A stretch of DNA of 64,000 nucleotides from Parvibium lacunae (lineage in GTDB: Bacteria > Pseudomonadota > Gammaproteobacteria > Burkholderiales > Burkholderiaceae_D), in contig NZ_QPGB01000004.1 of assembly GCF_003335215.1 (NCBI RefSeq), positions 62,001 to 126,000 of the forward strand, given 5' to 3'. A model generated the notes under the pieces. The model saw only the letters and a program-made list of their open reading frames with translations, was not told where the DNA came from and did no database searches. Shown here one piece after another: positions 19,630-27,155 of the stretch; position 1 is the first letter of the stretch; each line of letters starts with the position of its first letter. A program made the position numbers and the translations under genes.

Positions 19630-20220
19630 TTATTTTTGACCGGTTGATGTGTAATCAATGTCAGTAACAACGTTATTGTTGTCAAAGGAAATGGTCAAGG
19701 CTTTACTGTAAAACGTCATGTTGAAAATGGTGCCTTTGACATGGCTGTAGCTGTAGATAATCCCGGTTTCACCCGGATTTTTTATGAGTGGATAAATCAC
19801 CTCGCCATTGGGTTTGCCAAGGATCGATACTACGTCAGCACGCGTCGATTTGCCTTTGATAATCAAGGGCAGTTTGGTTTCATCGTAATCCGTCGCATCG
19901 GTGGCAAACGAGCTCACAAACTCTTGGCCCACCAGTAAATTCTGAAACGTTGAAAAGGTCATTGCCCGTGCTGGCGTTACTCCTGCGTAGCGGCCTGTTC
20001 CTGCGCCCTCGGCGTAACCATAGCGTGTCGTTTGAACTTTCTGATTGTTTTTCAGGAGTTCACCTGTCTGTAGTGGTGGCCCCATGACGCTGGCTACTTC
20101 TGCCGAGGTTGACTTGCCTACGGTTAATGCACCCGGTTCGGGACGCTTGAAATCAGTGCCAGCACAGCCAGCTAGAAGGCTAACAAAGCAAAGGGCAAAT
20201 AGTGTTTGAATGGTTTTCAT
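19630..20220 (-). CDS. Lipoprotein with two SmpA/OmlA (BamE)-like repeats
   Basis: A 196-residue lipoprotein: signal peptide with lipobox SLLAGC (Cys19). The mature part has two copies of the BamE-like pattern: LTVGKSTSAEVASVMGPP near residues 32-49 and IIKGKSTRADVVSILGKP near 120-137. Such domains occur in small outer-membrane-associated lipoproteins. A duplicated domain differs from BamE itself, which has one, so this is probably not the BAM subunit. It is transcribed alone, downstream of the Rossmann-fold gene at 20244. Confidence 0.75.
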   Translation of the reverse strand: MKTIQTLFALCFVSLLAGCAGTDFKRPEPGALTVGKSTSAEVASVMGPPLQTGELLKNNQKVQTTRYGYAEGAGTGRYAGVTPARAMTFSTFQNLLVGQEFVSSFATDATDYDETKLPLIIKGKSTRADVVSILGKPNGEVIYPLIKNPGETGIIYSYSHVKGTIFNMTFYSKALTISFDNNNVVTDIDYTSTGQK

Positions 20221-20243
20221 AGGGGGTTCCTGTTTCGTTGTGC

Positions 20244-20954
20244 TTATGTGTGACGGCGTGCCTTCATGTCGGCGTAAGTATAGATTGAGTTTTCTTGTGG
20301 TGGCTTAATTGATAATGCGACCATCGCTTGGGCGATTTCGGTTGTTTTTACAGCGCGGTATTGGTAAGGCAGTAGGGCAGAAATCGCTTTTAGGAGGGCG
20401 GCAATATAGCCGGGGGTGTGTTTAGAGCCGATGATCACCGCTGGCCGAAAAATGCTCACCAGCGGCGGCCCTTGGTTTAATACAGCGTGTTCGGCTTCCC
20501 CCTTGACGCGCGCATAGCGGGGCATTCCTGCGGCGCCCGAGCCGGTCGTGCTTGCCATAATATTGGCCCCTATCGCTGACATAAAAATCAAATGCCCCAC
20601 CTTGCCGGATGTCTTTAATCCGCTGGCAAAGGCACCATTAAGGGCGACATCAACAGCGCGATGTTCTTCAAGGCTCAGTTTCGCGGTGCCTGCCCCAATG
20701 CCGAGCGTACTGAATGCGGTCACTGGCAGGTCACATGAGGCCAGCGAAGCAATCACTGCCTGCGCCAAATTTGCCGGGGTCATTTCTGCAACCACTCGCG
20801 TCACGATTTTGCTGGCAAATGGAGGAGGGGGGCTTAGGGGTGTTCGGCAGAGTACGATAACCTGCTTAAACGAGGGTTGTTTGACTATCTCGATAAGCAG
20901 CGCTTGGCCAACTGAGCCTGATGCACCTAAGAGAATTGCAATCTGGTCTGACAT
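20244..20954 (-). CDS. NAD(P)-binding Rossmann-fold protein (atypical SDR)
   Basis: A 236-residue protein with an N-terminal dinucleotide-binding motif, LLGASGSVGQALL, and a YARVK (YxxxK-type) motif at about residue 153. FRPAVIIG and a C-terminal segment resemble the atypical short-chain dehydrogenase / NAD(P)H-binding (HTATIP2-like) group. It probably acts as a cytoplasmic oxidoreductase or sensor; the substrate cannot be inferred. It is 23 bases upstream of the BamE-like lipoprotein gene on the same strand, which may mean co-transcription. Confidence 0.75.
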   Translation of the reverse strand: MSDQIAILLGASGSVGQALLIEIVKQPSFKQVIVLCRTPLSPPPPFASKIVTRVVAEMTPANLAQAVIASLASCDLPVTAFSTLGIGAGTAKLSLEEHRAVDVALNGAFASGLKTSGKVGHLIFMSAIGANIMASTTGSGAAGMPRYARVKGEAEHAVLNQGPPLVSIFRPAVIIGSKHTPGYIAALLKAISALLPYQYRAVKTTEIAQAMVALSIKPPQENSIYTYADMKARRHT

Positions 20955-21066
20955 GGTTATGGTCTACCGTAGTTTCTTTGAAGAAGCGCAATAACGCTGG
21001 GGGTAAGTGAAGCGTTCGCGGCTGCCCTCGCAGGCTAGGCGGCGAATAGCAAGCGCGGATGAGTTT

Positions 21067-21531
21067 CTACCTGCTGGTGCCACTGTCTGGCGGTGGGAAT
21101 GCTTGAGCGAAGCTAAAGGCGCTTGCTGTCGGCCCGCGCGTTTGTATCTGTTCAAGCTTGTTTTCTGCTTCTTCCAGCGTAGGAATATGGCCGGCACGAA
21201 TCCACCATAAAGCTTGGTGTGCTATGTCCAGCTTGTGAAACCAGGCCTGACGCTCACGAATCAAGGTCACGTGAGCCGACTTATAAACATATGCTTTCAG
21301 TGAGTCTAAGTCCTGCCATACGCTCATATTGACGAGCATCATTGGGTCTTCAAAGACACGAATGCTGGTCGCATCATCACCGTTCCCGGTGAGCCGCCAA
21401 ACAAAGCCATTTGATTCTTCCGCAAGTCGATTAATTTCATCGAGCCGCGAGGTGAATCCATGCATCTCGGGCGAATCTATTTCGGCGCGTGCTAACGCAA
21501 TATTTACTTGTGCGAGATGGTATGTTGTCAT
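21067..21531 (-). CDS. DUF3291-family protein
   Basis: A 154-residue protein matching, by eye, the DUF3291 family: YHLAQVNIALARAEID at the start, NRLAEESNGFVWRL in the middle, then MSVWQDLDSLKAYVY and a tryptophan-rich WFHKLDIAHQALWWIRAGHIPT. The fold resembles antibiotic-biosynthesis monooxygenase-like (dimeric ferredoxin) proteins, but no function is established. The start at 21531 gives the usual N-terminus; the frame stays open to an ATG at 21561. Confidence 0.8.
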   Translation of the reverse strand: MTTYHLAQVNIALARAEIDSPEMHGFTSRLDEINRLAEESNGFVWRLTGNGDDATSIRVFEDPMMLVNMSVWQDLDSLKAYVYKSAHVTLIRERQAWFHKLDIAHQALWWIRAGHIPTLEEAENKLEQIQTRGPTASAFSFAQAFPPPDSGTSR

Positions 21532-21802
21532 GATCGTGATGTGCTTATTTTCTGGCAGCATTCTCGACTATGCCACTACTTCGTCTAAAACGCCAAGCGG
21601 TAAAAGCTACCTGAACACTATAGCACAAAAAATAATCAAATTTATTGGCTGTCCGTATTGTGGCGTTTGTACGCCTTAGCTAACCACCTGGCTTATTAAG
21701 ATTGCCCTGCTGGTCAGCGGTGCGCTATGCTAGAGGCGGGTGCTGTTTGATTTATCGTCGTTTGGCGTGACTGTTTCACGTGAAACTTTCTAGGAGTGCG
21801 GG
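21532..21802. other. Intergenic region with parS site
   Basis: A divergent 271-base gap between the DUF3291 gene and the plus-strand gene at 21803. Apart from the parS site at its right end (21772-21787) I see no gene, terminator or clear promoter. Confidence 0.5.
21772..21787. promoter_or_regulatory. parS centromere-like site 1
   Basis: TGTTTCACGTGAAACT matches the chromosomal parS consensus TGTTNCACGTGAAACA at 15 of 16 positions, with a perfect 14-base palindromic core at 21773-21786. ParB (26165-27049) should nucleate here. It lies 15 bases before the start of the gene at 21803. Confidence 0.9.
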
Positions 21803-22573
21803 ATGGATTCTTCCGCGATATTTGAAAGAACCGCTGCGGGATGGCAAGAGATCAAACAAAAGAGCCACGGCCTTACTCAGAGTGAGCGGCTGGTGTTAAT
21901 TCTGGTCGATGGCAATGCGCGCTTCGGCGAAATTTTACGAAAAGCGCCAAGCCTGCGGCCTGAGCGGTTGTTGCTGGCGCTGCAAAAGCTAACGAATCAA
22001 GGTTTGGTGGTCGAGCGTTTGCTAGATAGTGTGCCTTATGCTGAAGCAGCAGAGGAGGCTTGGCCCAGTAATCCGACCCCGGATGAAGTGCAGCGCTTTC
22101 TGCAGCAAGATAAGCTTGACCCCGTTTCGCAGGTGATGGAGGGTCTGGCCGATGCGGCAGATGCGGTTCACATGCCACTCGCGGACTTGTTGCCAAACAC
22201 TCAATTTGAGTTGGATTCAGCGGCTGACCCTGCACCCTTGGTGATGCCCGGTGCGCCAGCCCTGTTGTCGATCGCGCCGGAAAAGGAAGCGGCGCCGGTC
22301 TCTTCAGTGCCATTGCCAGATATCAAAACCCCCACCTTGCCCTTATCAGCTGCTATAGAGGCGCAGCCCGCATTGCCGCCAGACTGGGAGCGCCGCAATA
22401 AAAGACAGGAACGTCGGCAATCGACAGAGCGTCGCCAAGAGCAGCGCCGCTACCAGAAGGTCGAGCCGAGTCCGATACCTTTACAGCCGAGTGTCGCTTG
22501 GCATTTTCCCAGTTTTTCTATTGGGGTTATTGTCGGGGCCGGGGCGGTGCTGCTGTATCTGTGGTGGGTATAG
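21803..22573 (+). CDS. Hypothetical tail-anchored protein between two parS sites
   Basis: A 256-residue protein of no recognised family. Residues 1-75 (LTQSERLVLILVDGNARFGEILRKAP and the following helices) look like a winged-helix-type domain. The middle (about 85-190) is acidic and proline/alanine-rich and probably disordered. Then comes a very basic stretch (RRNKRQERRQSTERRQEQRR, about 196-215), and a single C-terminal membrane helix ends the protein (IGVIVGAGAVLLYLWWV). A basic region just before a tail anchor implies an inner-membrane protein with its N-terminus in the cytoplasm. A TAGGAG ribosome-binding site precedes the ATG. The gene is bracketed by parS sites. Confidence 0.75.
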   Translation: MDSSAIFERTAAGWQEIKQKSHGLTQSERLVLILVDGNARFGEILRKAPSLRPERLLLALQKLTNQGLVVERLLDSVPYAEAAEEAWPSNPTPDEVQRFLQQDKLDPVSQVMEGLADAADAVHMPLADLLPNTQFELDSAADPAPLVMPGAPALLSIAPEKEAAPVSSVPLPDIKTPTLPLSAAIEAQPALPPDWERRNKRQERRQSTERRQEQRRYQKVEPSPIPLQPSVAWHFPSFSIGVIVGAGAVLLYLWWV

Positions 22574-22577
22574 AAAA

Positions 22578-22593
22578 CGTTTCACGTGAAACA
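22578..22593. promoter_or_regulatory. parS centromere-like site 2
   Basis: CGTTTCACGTGAAACA matches the parS consensus at 15 of 16 positions; the 14-base core GTTTCACGTGAAAC is at 22579-22592. It lies 5 bases after the stop of the gene at 21803-22573 and about 90 bases before mnmG. Confidence 0.9.
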
Positions 22594-22642
22594 TCATCTC
22601 AGTTAATCACCGTTGCCCCTGTCGTAAATGGCTGAATCTCTC

Positions 22643-22648
22643 TATAAT
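22643..22648 (+). promoter_or_regulatory. Candidate -10 element for the mnmG-parB operon
   Basis: A perfect TATAAT lies 33 bases before the mnmG ATG and after the second parS site. No good -35 hexamer sits at 16-18 bases upstream, so this is tentative. Confidence 0.35.
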
Positions 22649-22680
22649 GCGCCCTCTGCGTATTTTTGTCTGAGGGTGTC

Positions 22681-24642
22681 ATGCAGTTTCCCAATGAATT
22701 TGATGTGGTTGTGGTGGGCGGGGGCCATGCCGGGACCGAGGCCGCGCTGGCGGCCGCACGCATGGGTCAGAAAACCCTGCTGCTCACGCATAACATTGAA
22801 ACCCTCGGGCAAATGTCTTGCAACCCTTCGATTGGTGGGATCGGCAAAGGCCACTTGGTGAAAGAGGTCGATGCCCTCGGCGGTGCGATGGCGCTCGCCA
22901 CCGATGAAGCCGGTATTCAGTTTCGTATTCTTAATTCCAGTAAAGGCCCAGCCGTTCGGGCGACGCGTGCGCAGGCTGACCGGGTGTTGTACCGGCAGGC
23001 GATTCGTACCCGTTTAGAAAACCAGCCCAACCTTTGGCTGTTCCAACAGCCCGTCGATGATTTGATGTTGGAAGGCGATAAAGTGGTGGGGGCCGTCACG
23101 CAATCCGGCTTGCGCTTTCGCAGCCGCGCCGTGGTGCTTACCGCCGGGACTTTTCTGAATGGTCTGATCCATATTGGTCTACAAAACTACTCGGCGGGCC
23201 GGGCCGGGGATCCCCCCGCGATTTCACTCGGGGCGCGGCTCAAAGAAATGCAGCTCCCGCAAGGCCGCCTGAAAACCGGTACGCCCCCCCGGATTGATGG
23301 TCGCAGCATTGATTTTTTGGTGATGACTGAGCAACCCGGCGATGGCATGCTGCCACCTGATCACCCCGACTACACCCCCATGCCCGTGTTCTCGTATTTG
23401 GGCAACACCGCCATGCACCCCAAGCAGCTGCCGTGCTGGATTACCCACACCAATACCCATACCCACGAGGTAATTCGCAGCAATCTGGATCGCTCGCCCA
23501 TGTACTCCGGGGTGATTGAAGGGGTGGGGCCGCGCTACTGCCCGAGCATTGAAGACAAAATTCACCGCTTTGCCAGCAAAGATGCGCACCAGATTTTCTT
23601 GGAGCCCGAAGGGCTAACAACCAACGAGTTTTACCCAAATGGCATTTCCACCAGCCTGCCGTTTGATGTACAGCTGGAAATTGTGCACTCGATCCGTGGG
23701 CTAGAAAACGCGTACATCCTGCGCCCCGGCTATGCGATTGAGTATGACTACTTTGACCCCCGCAACCTCAAAAGCTCGCTGGAAACCAAAACGATTCAAG
23801 GTCTATTTTTCGCCGGGCAAATTAATGGCACGACCGGCTATGAAGAAGCAGCGGCCCAAGGCCTGTTCGCCGGTTTGAATGCGGCACTGTACACCCAAGG
23901 CAAAGCGGCGTGGACACCTCGCCGTGACCAAGCCTATATTGGGGTGTTGGTGGATGACCTGATCACGCGCGGTGTCAGCGAACCCTACCGCATGTTCACC
24001 AGCCGTGCCGAGTACCGCCTGAGCTTACGCGAAGACAATGCCGATTTACGCTTGACCGAAATCGGTCGCGAATTGGGCTTGGTGGATGATGTGCGCTGGT
24101 CCGCCTTCTGCCGCAAGCGGGATGCTGTCGCGGCGGAAGTAGAGCGCCTGAAATCCACTTGGGTGAATCCCCGTGTGCTCTCAGCGACCCAAGCAGAAGC
24201 GGTGCTGGGTAAAGCGATTGAGCGCGAATACAATCTGGCCGATCTGCTGCGTCGCCCAAATGTCACCTATGCCAGCCTGCATACCTTGCAAGGCGAGGGC
24301 GGGGCAGCGCTCGCGGGGCAACCCGTCGCCGATGCCGAGGTGGCGGAGCAAGTGGAAATTCAGATCAAATACGCCGGCTACATTGCGCGCCAGCAAGACG
24401 AAATAACCCGCCAAGAAAACCACGAAAGCACCAAACTGCCGCAAGACTTGGATTACAGCCAAGTGCGTGGCCTGTCTAAAGAAGTGCAGCAAAAACTCAA
24501 CCTGCACAAACCGGAAACCATTGGGCAGGCCGGGCGTATTCAAGGCATTACTCCCGCAGCGATTTCGCTGTTGCTGGTACACCTTAAAAAACGGACCTTA
24601 CAAAACACGGCGGTGGCAACGGCATCTGGGCAAGCGGCATGA
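22681..24642 (+). CDS. mnmG: tRNA uridine-5-carboxymethylaminomethyl synthesis enzyme MnmG
   Basis: A 653-residue FAD enzyme of standard length. The N-terminal dinucleotide-binding motif is [21 protein letters not shown], and the family signatures [12 protein letters not shown] and [16 protein letters not shown] are both present. With MnmE (4824-6188) it modifies uridine 34 of tRNAs, using FAD and NADH. The ATG at 22681 has a GAGGG sequence 5 bases upstream; a TTG further up in the same frame is not needed. It leads the mnmG-rsmG-parA-parB operon and overlaps rsmG by 4 bases. Confidence 0.98.
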   Translation: MQFPNEFDVVVVGGGHAGTEAALAAARMGQKTLLLTHNIETLGQMSCNPSIGGIGKGHLVKEVDALGGAMALATDEAGIQFRILNSSKGPAVRATRAQADRVLYRQAIRTRLENQPNLWLFQQPVDDLMLEGDKVVGAVTQSGLRFRSRAVVLTAGTFLNGLIHIGLQNYSAGRAGDPPAISLGARLKEMQLPQGRLKTGTPPRIDGRSIDFLVMTEQPGDGMLPPDHPDYTPMPVFSYLGNTAMHPKQLPCWITHTNTHTHEVIRSNLDRSPMYSGVIEGVGPRYCPSIEDKIHRFASKDAHQIFLEPEGLTTNEFYPNGISTSLPFDVQLEIVHSIRGLENAYILRPGYAIEYDYFDPRNLKSSLETKTIQGLFFAGQINGTTGYEEAAAQGLFAGLNAALYTQGKAAWTPRRDQAYIGVLVDDLITRGVSEPYRMFTSRAEYRLSLREDNADLRLTEIGRELGLVDDVRWSAFCRKRDAVAAEVERLKSTWVNPRVLSATQAEAVLGKAIEREYNLADLLRRPNVTYASLHTLQGEGGAALAGQPVADAEVAEQVEIQIKYAGYIARQQDEITRQENHESTKLPQDLDYSQVRGLSKEVQQKLNLHKPETIGQAGRIQGITPAAISLLLVHLKKRTLQNTAVATASGQAA

Positions 24643-25328
24643 CCGCCCAGCCCGTGACCACTTCTGGATTAGCGGCGCACTTGGCGGATACCCTCGCAAG
24701 TGGCCAAGCAGCGCTGGACTTAAATCTGGATGCCACCACCCAAACACGCTTGTTGGATTATCTCGCGCTGTTGCACAAGTGGAATAAGGTCTACAACCTC
24801 ACCGCGATCCGCCAGCCGGCAGAAATGCTGGTTCAGCATGTGCTGGATTCGCTGGCGATTTTGCCGGTCTTGCAAGGCATAGTAGGCGCGCAGCCATTTC
24901 GGTTATTGGATGTGGGTTCAGGGGGTGGTTTGCCGGGTATACCGGTGGCCGTATGCTGGGCACATGCCTCGGTGGTATCGGTCGATCCGGTCGAAAAGAA
25001 AATTGCGTTTCAGCGCCAAGCCAAAGCTGCTTTACAGCTCGATAATTTTCAAGCGCATCACGCTCGGGTTGAGACGCTGGCGGTGCCGAGTTTTCAAATT
25101 ATCACGGCACGGGCGTTTGCTGAGCTCGACAAAATTGTGGACCTGGCTGGGCATTTGCTCGCCCAGGGCGGACGGATTGCCGCGATGAAAGGGGTGGAAC
25201 CCACGCAAGAAATTGCGAATTTGGCCCAACAGTACCCCGAATGGCAGGTAGAATCTCTCCCCCGTTTACAGGTTCCGGGTTTGGACGCCGAACGGTGTGT
25301 GGTGGTACTCAAGCGCGCTGGCGAATAG
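24639..25328 (+). CDS. rsmG: 16S rRNA (guanine-527-N7)-methyltransferase RsmG
   Basis: A 229-residue SAM-dependent methyltransferase. The SAM-binding motif [16 protein letters not shown], the [11 protein letters not shown] segment near the N-terminus and [20 protein letters not shown] all match RsmG (GidB). It methylates G527 of 16S rRNA; loss is known to give low-level streptomycin resistance. It is translationally coupled to mnmG by an ATGA overlap. Confidence 0.97.
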   Translation: MTAQPVTTSGLAAHLADTLASGQAALDLNLDATTQTRLLDYLALLHKWNKVYNLTAIRQPAEMLVQHVLDSLAILPVLQGIVGAQPFRLLDVGSGGGLPGIPVAVCWAHASVVSVDPVEKKIAFQRQAKAALQLDNFQAHHARVETLAVPSFQIITARAFAELDKIVDLAGHLLAQGGRIAAMKGVEPTQEIANLAQQYPEWQVESLPRLQVPGLDAERCVVVLKRAGE

Positions 25329-25374
25329 CCTAGGCAAATTTGACTCGACTCGTTGTTTCTTACTCAATCACAAC

Positions 25375-26145
25375 ATGGCTAAAATTTTTGCAGTCGCAAA
25401 CCAAAAAGGCGGGGTGGGTAAAACCACCACCACCGTGAACCTGGCCGCCGGTTTAGCCACACAAGGCCAACGGGTTTTGCTCGTGGATTTGGATCCGCAG
25501 GGCAATGCCACCATGGGCGCGGGGGTAGATAAGCGGGCACTCACTGAGTCTGTATACCAGGTTTTACTTGGGGTGAGCACCATCGAGCGGGTGCGGCAGC
25601 GTTCCGAAGCGGGTGGCTTTGATGTGCTACCAGCGAACCGCGAGCTGGCCGGGGCCGAGGTCGATTTGGTGGATTTAGAGCAGCGGGAAACCCGGCTCAA
25701 GATGGCGCTAAAGGGGGTGGATGAGCAGTACGATTTTGTCTTGATCGATTGCCCGCCGTCGCTGTCGATGTTGACCTTGAATGGCCTGTGTTCTGCCAAT
25801 GGCGTGATTATTCCCATGCAGTGCGAATACTATGCGCTGGAAGGGCTGACTGATTTGGTGAACACCATCAAAAAAATCCACGCCAATATGAACCGTGACC
25901 TAAAAATTATTGGCCTGCTGCGGGTGATGTTTGATCCACGCATGACCTTGTCGCAGCAAGTATCTGAGCAGCTCGAAACGCATTTTGGGGACAAGGTCTT
26001 TAAAACCATTATTCCGCGCAATGTACGCTTGGCTGAAGCGCCGAGCTATGGTGTGCCCGGCGTGAACTTTGATAAATCGGCCAAAGGCGCGCAAGCCTAT
26101 ATTCAGTTCGCCCAGGAAATGATTCAACGTATTCAAACGATGTAG
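25375..26145 (+). CDS. parA: Chromosome-partitioning ATPase ParA
   Basis: A 256-residue Walker-type ATPase starting MAKIFAVANQ with the deviant Walker A KGGVGKTTT at 11-19, the LLVDLDPQGN switch and LIDCPPSLSMLTLN. With ParB and parS it segregates the replicated origin region. The ATG at 25375 gives the standard N-terminus; the frame is open further upstream into rsmG but that extension is not family-like. It follows rsmG by 46 bases and precedes parB by 19. Confidence 0.97.
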   Translation: MAKIFAVANQKGGVGKTTTTVNLAAGLATQGQRVLLVDLDPQGNATMGAGVDKRALTESVYQVLLGVSTIERVRQRSEAGGFDVLPANRELAGAEVDLVDLEQRETRLKMALKGVDEQYDFVLIDCPPSLSMLTLNGLCSANGVIIPMQCEYYALEGLTDLVNTIKKIHANMNRDLKIIGLLRVMFDPRMTLSQQVSEQLETHFGDKVFKTIIPRNVRLAEAPSYGVPGVNFDKSAKGAQAYIQFAQEMIQRIQTM

Positions 26146-26164
26146 GGTATCAGCCCGCGAGACA

Positions 26165-27049
26165 ATGATGATTAAAAAACAAAAAGGTTTAGGTCGAGGC
26201 TTAGAAGCGCTCTTGGGCGGTGACTCAACGACGATTGAAGCACCAAGCGGCTCGCCGCATAGCTTGCCGCTCAGTGCCTTGCAGCCCGGCAAGTATCAGC
26301 CGCGTACCCGCATGGATGAAGCCTCGCTGAATGAACTGGCTGCCTCCATTAAGGCGCAAGGCTTGATGCAACCTATTGTGGTCAGGCCTGTAGCGGAAAA
26401 CAAATACGAGATTATTGCCGGTGAGCGGCGTTTCCGTGCTTCTGGCATTGCCGGCCTCACGGAAGTCCCGGTGGTGGTCAAGCATGTGGCCGACGATGTG
26501 GCCTTGGCCCTAGCGCTGATTGAAAACATTCAGCGCGAAGACCTCAACCCGCTGGAAGAAGCCCAAGGTATTCAGCGTTTGCTGGATGAGTTTGGCATGA
26601 CGCACGAACAAGCGGCGCAGGCGGTGGGCCGTTCGCGCTCCGCCACCAGTAACTTGCTGCGGCTGCTGAATTTAGCCAAGCCCGTACAAACCATGTTGAT
26701 GGCCGGTGATTTGGACATGGGGCATGCCCGCGCCTTGCTGGCGGTGGATGCCGCGACGCAAATCCAGCTCGCCAATCAAGTGGTGAATAAACGCTTGTCA
26801 GTGCGTGAAACTGAAAAGCTGGTAACCAGTACGGCCTTAGCCGCGCAAAAGGCGACGAAGCCAGTAAAAACCAAAACCGTCAATCGCGATATTGAGCGGT
26901 TGGCAGAGACCCTGTCCGACGTCTTGGCGACCACGGTTCAGATTAAAACCAGTGGCAAAGGCAAAGGGCAGTTGATCATTGACTTTGCTAATCTTGACCA
27001 GCTTGATACGGTCCTGTTGAAGCTGAACCCAGCAAACCAAGCCGAGTGA
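26165..27049 (+). CDS. parB: Chromosome-partitioning protein ParB
   Basis: A 294-residue ParB/Spo0J protein. The N-terminal KGLGRGLEALLG is the ParA-interacting motif. The CTPase/ParB box follows with PGKYQPRTRMDE and AGERRFRASG. The helix-turn-helix region has MTHEQAAQAVGRSRSATSNLLRLL, and the C-terminus is a dimerisation domain. It binds the two parS sites at 21772 and 22578. A second ATG lies one codon downstream. Confidence 0.97.
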   Translation: MMIKKQKGLGRGLEALLGGDSTTIEAPSGSPHSLPLSALQPGKYQPRTRMDEASLNELAASIKAQGLMQPIVVRPVAENKYEIIAGERRFRASGIAGLTEVPVVVKHVADDVALALALIENIQREDLNPLEEAQGIQRLLDEFGMTHEQAAQAVGRSRSATSNLLRLLNLAKPVQTMLMAGDLDMGHARALLAVDAATQIQLANQVVNKRLSVRETEKLVTSTALAAQKATKPVKTKTVNRDIERLAETLSDVLATTVQIKTSGKGKGQLIIDFANLDQLDTVLLKLNPANQAE

Positions 27050-27097
27050 CTTCCTAAACCTACTTGGTAGTTAGCGCTGCCAAAAGGACCATAAAAA

Positions 27098-27125
27098 ACG
27101 GGGCATCATTGATGCCCCGTTTTTC
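27098..27125. terminator. Bidirectional terminator between parB and phoX-like gene
   Basis: ACGGGGCATCA pairs with TGATGCCCCGT around a very short loop. It is preceded by an A-run and followed by TTTT. It can end both the parB transcript (plus) and the convergent PhoX transcript (minus). Confidence 0.9.
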
Positions 27126-27155
27126 TAGCAGCCACGAGTTGCTGGCGCTATGGAG

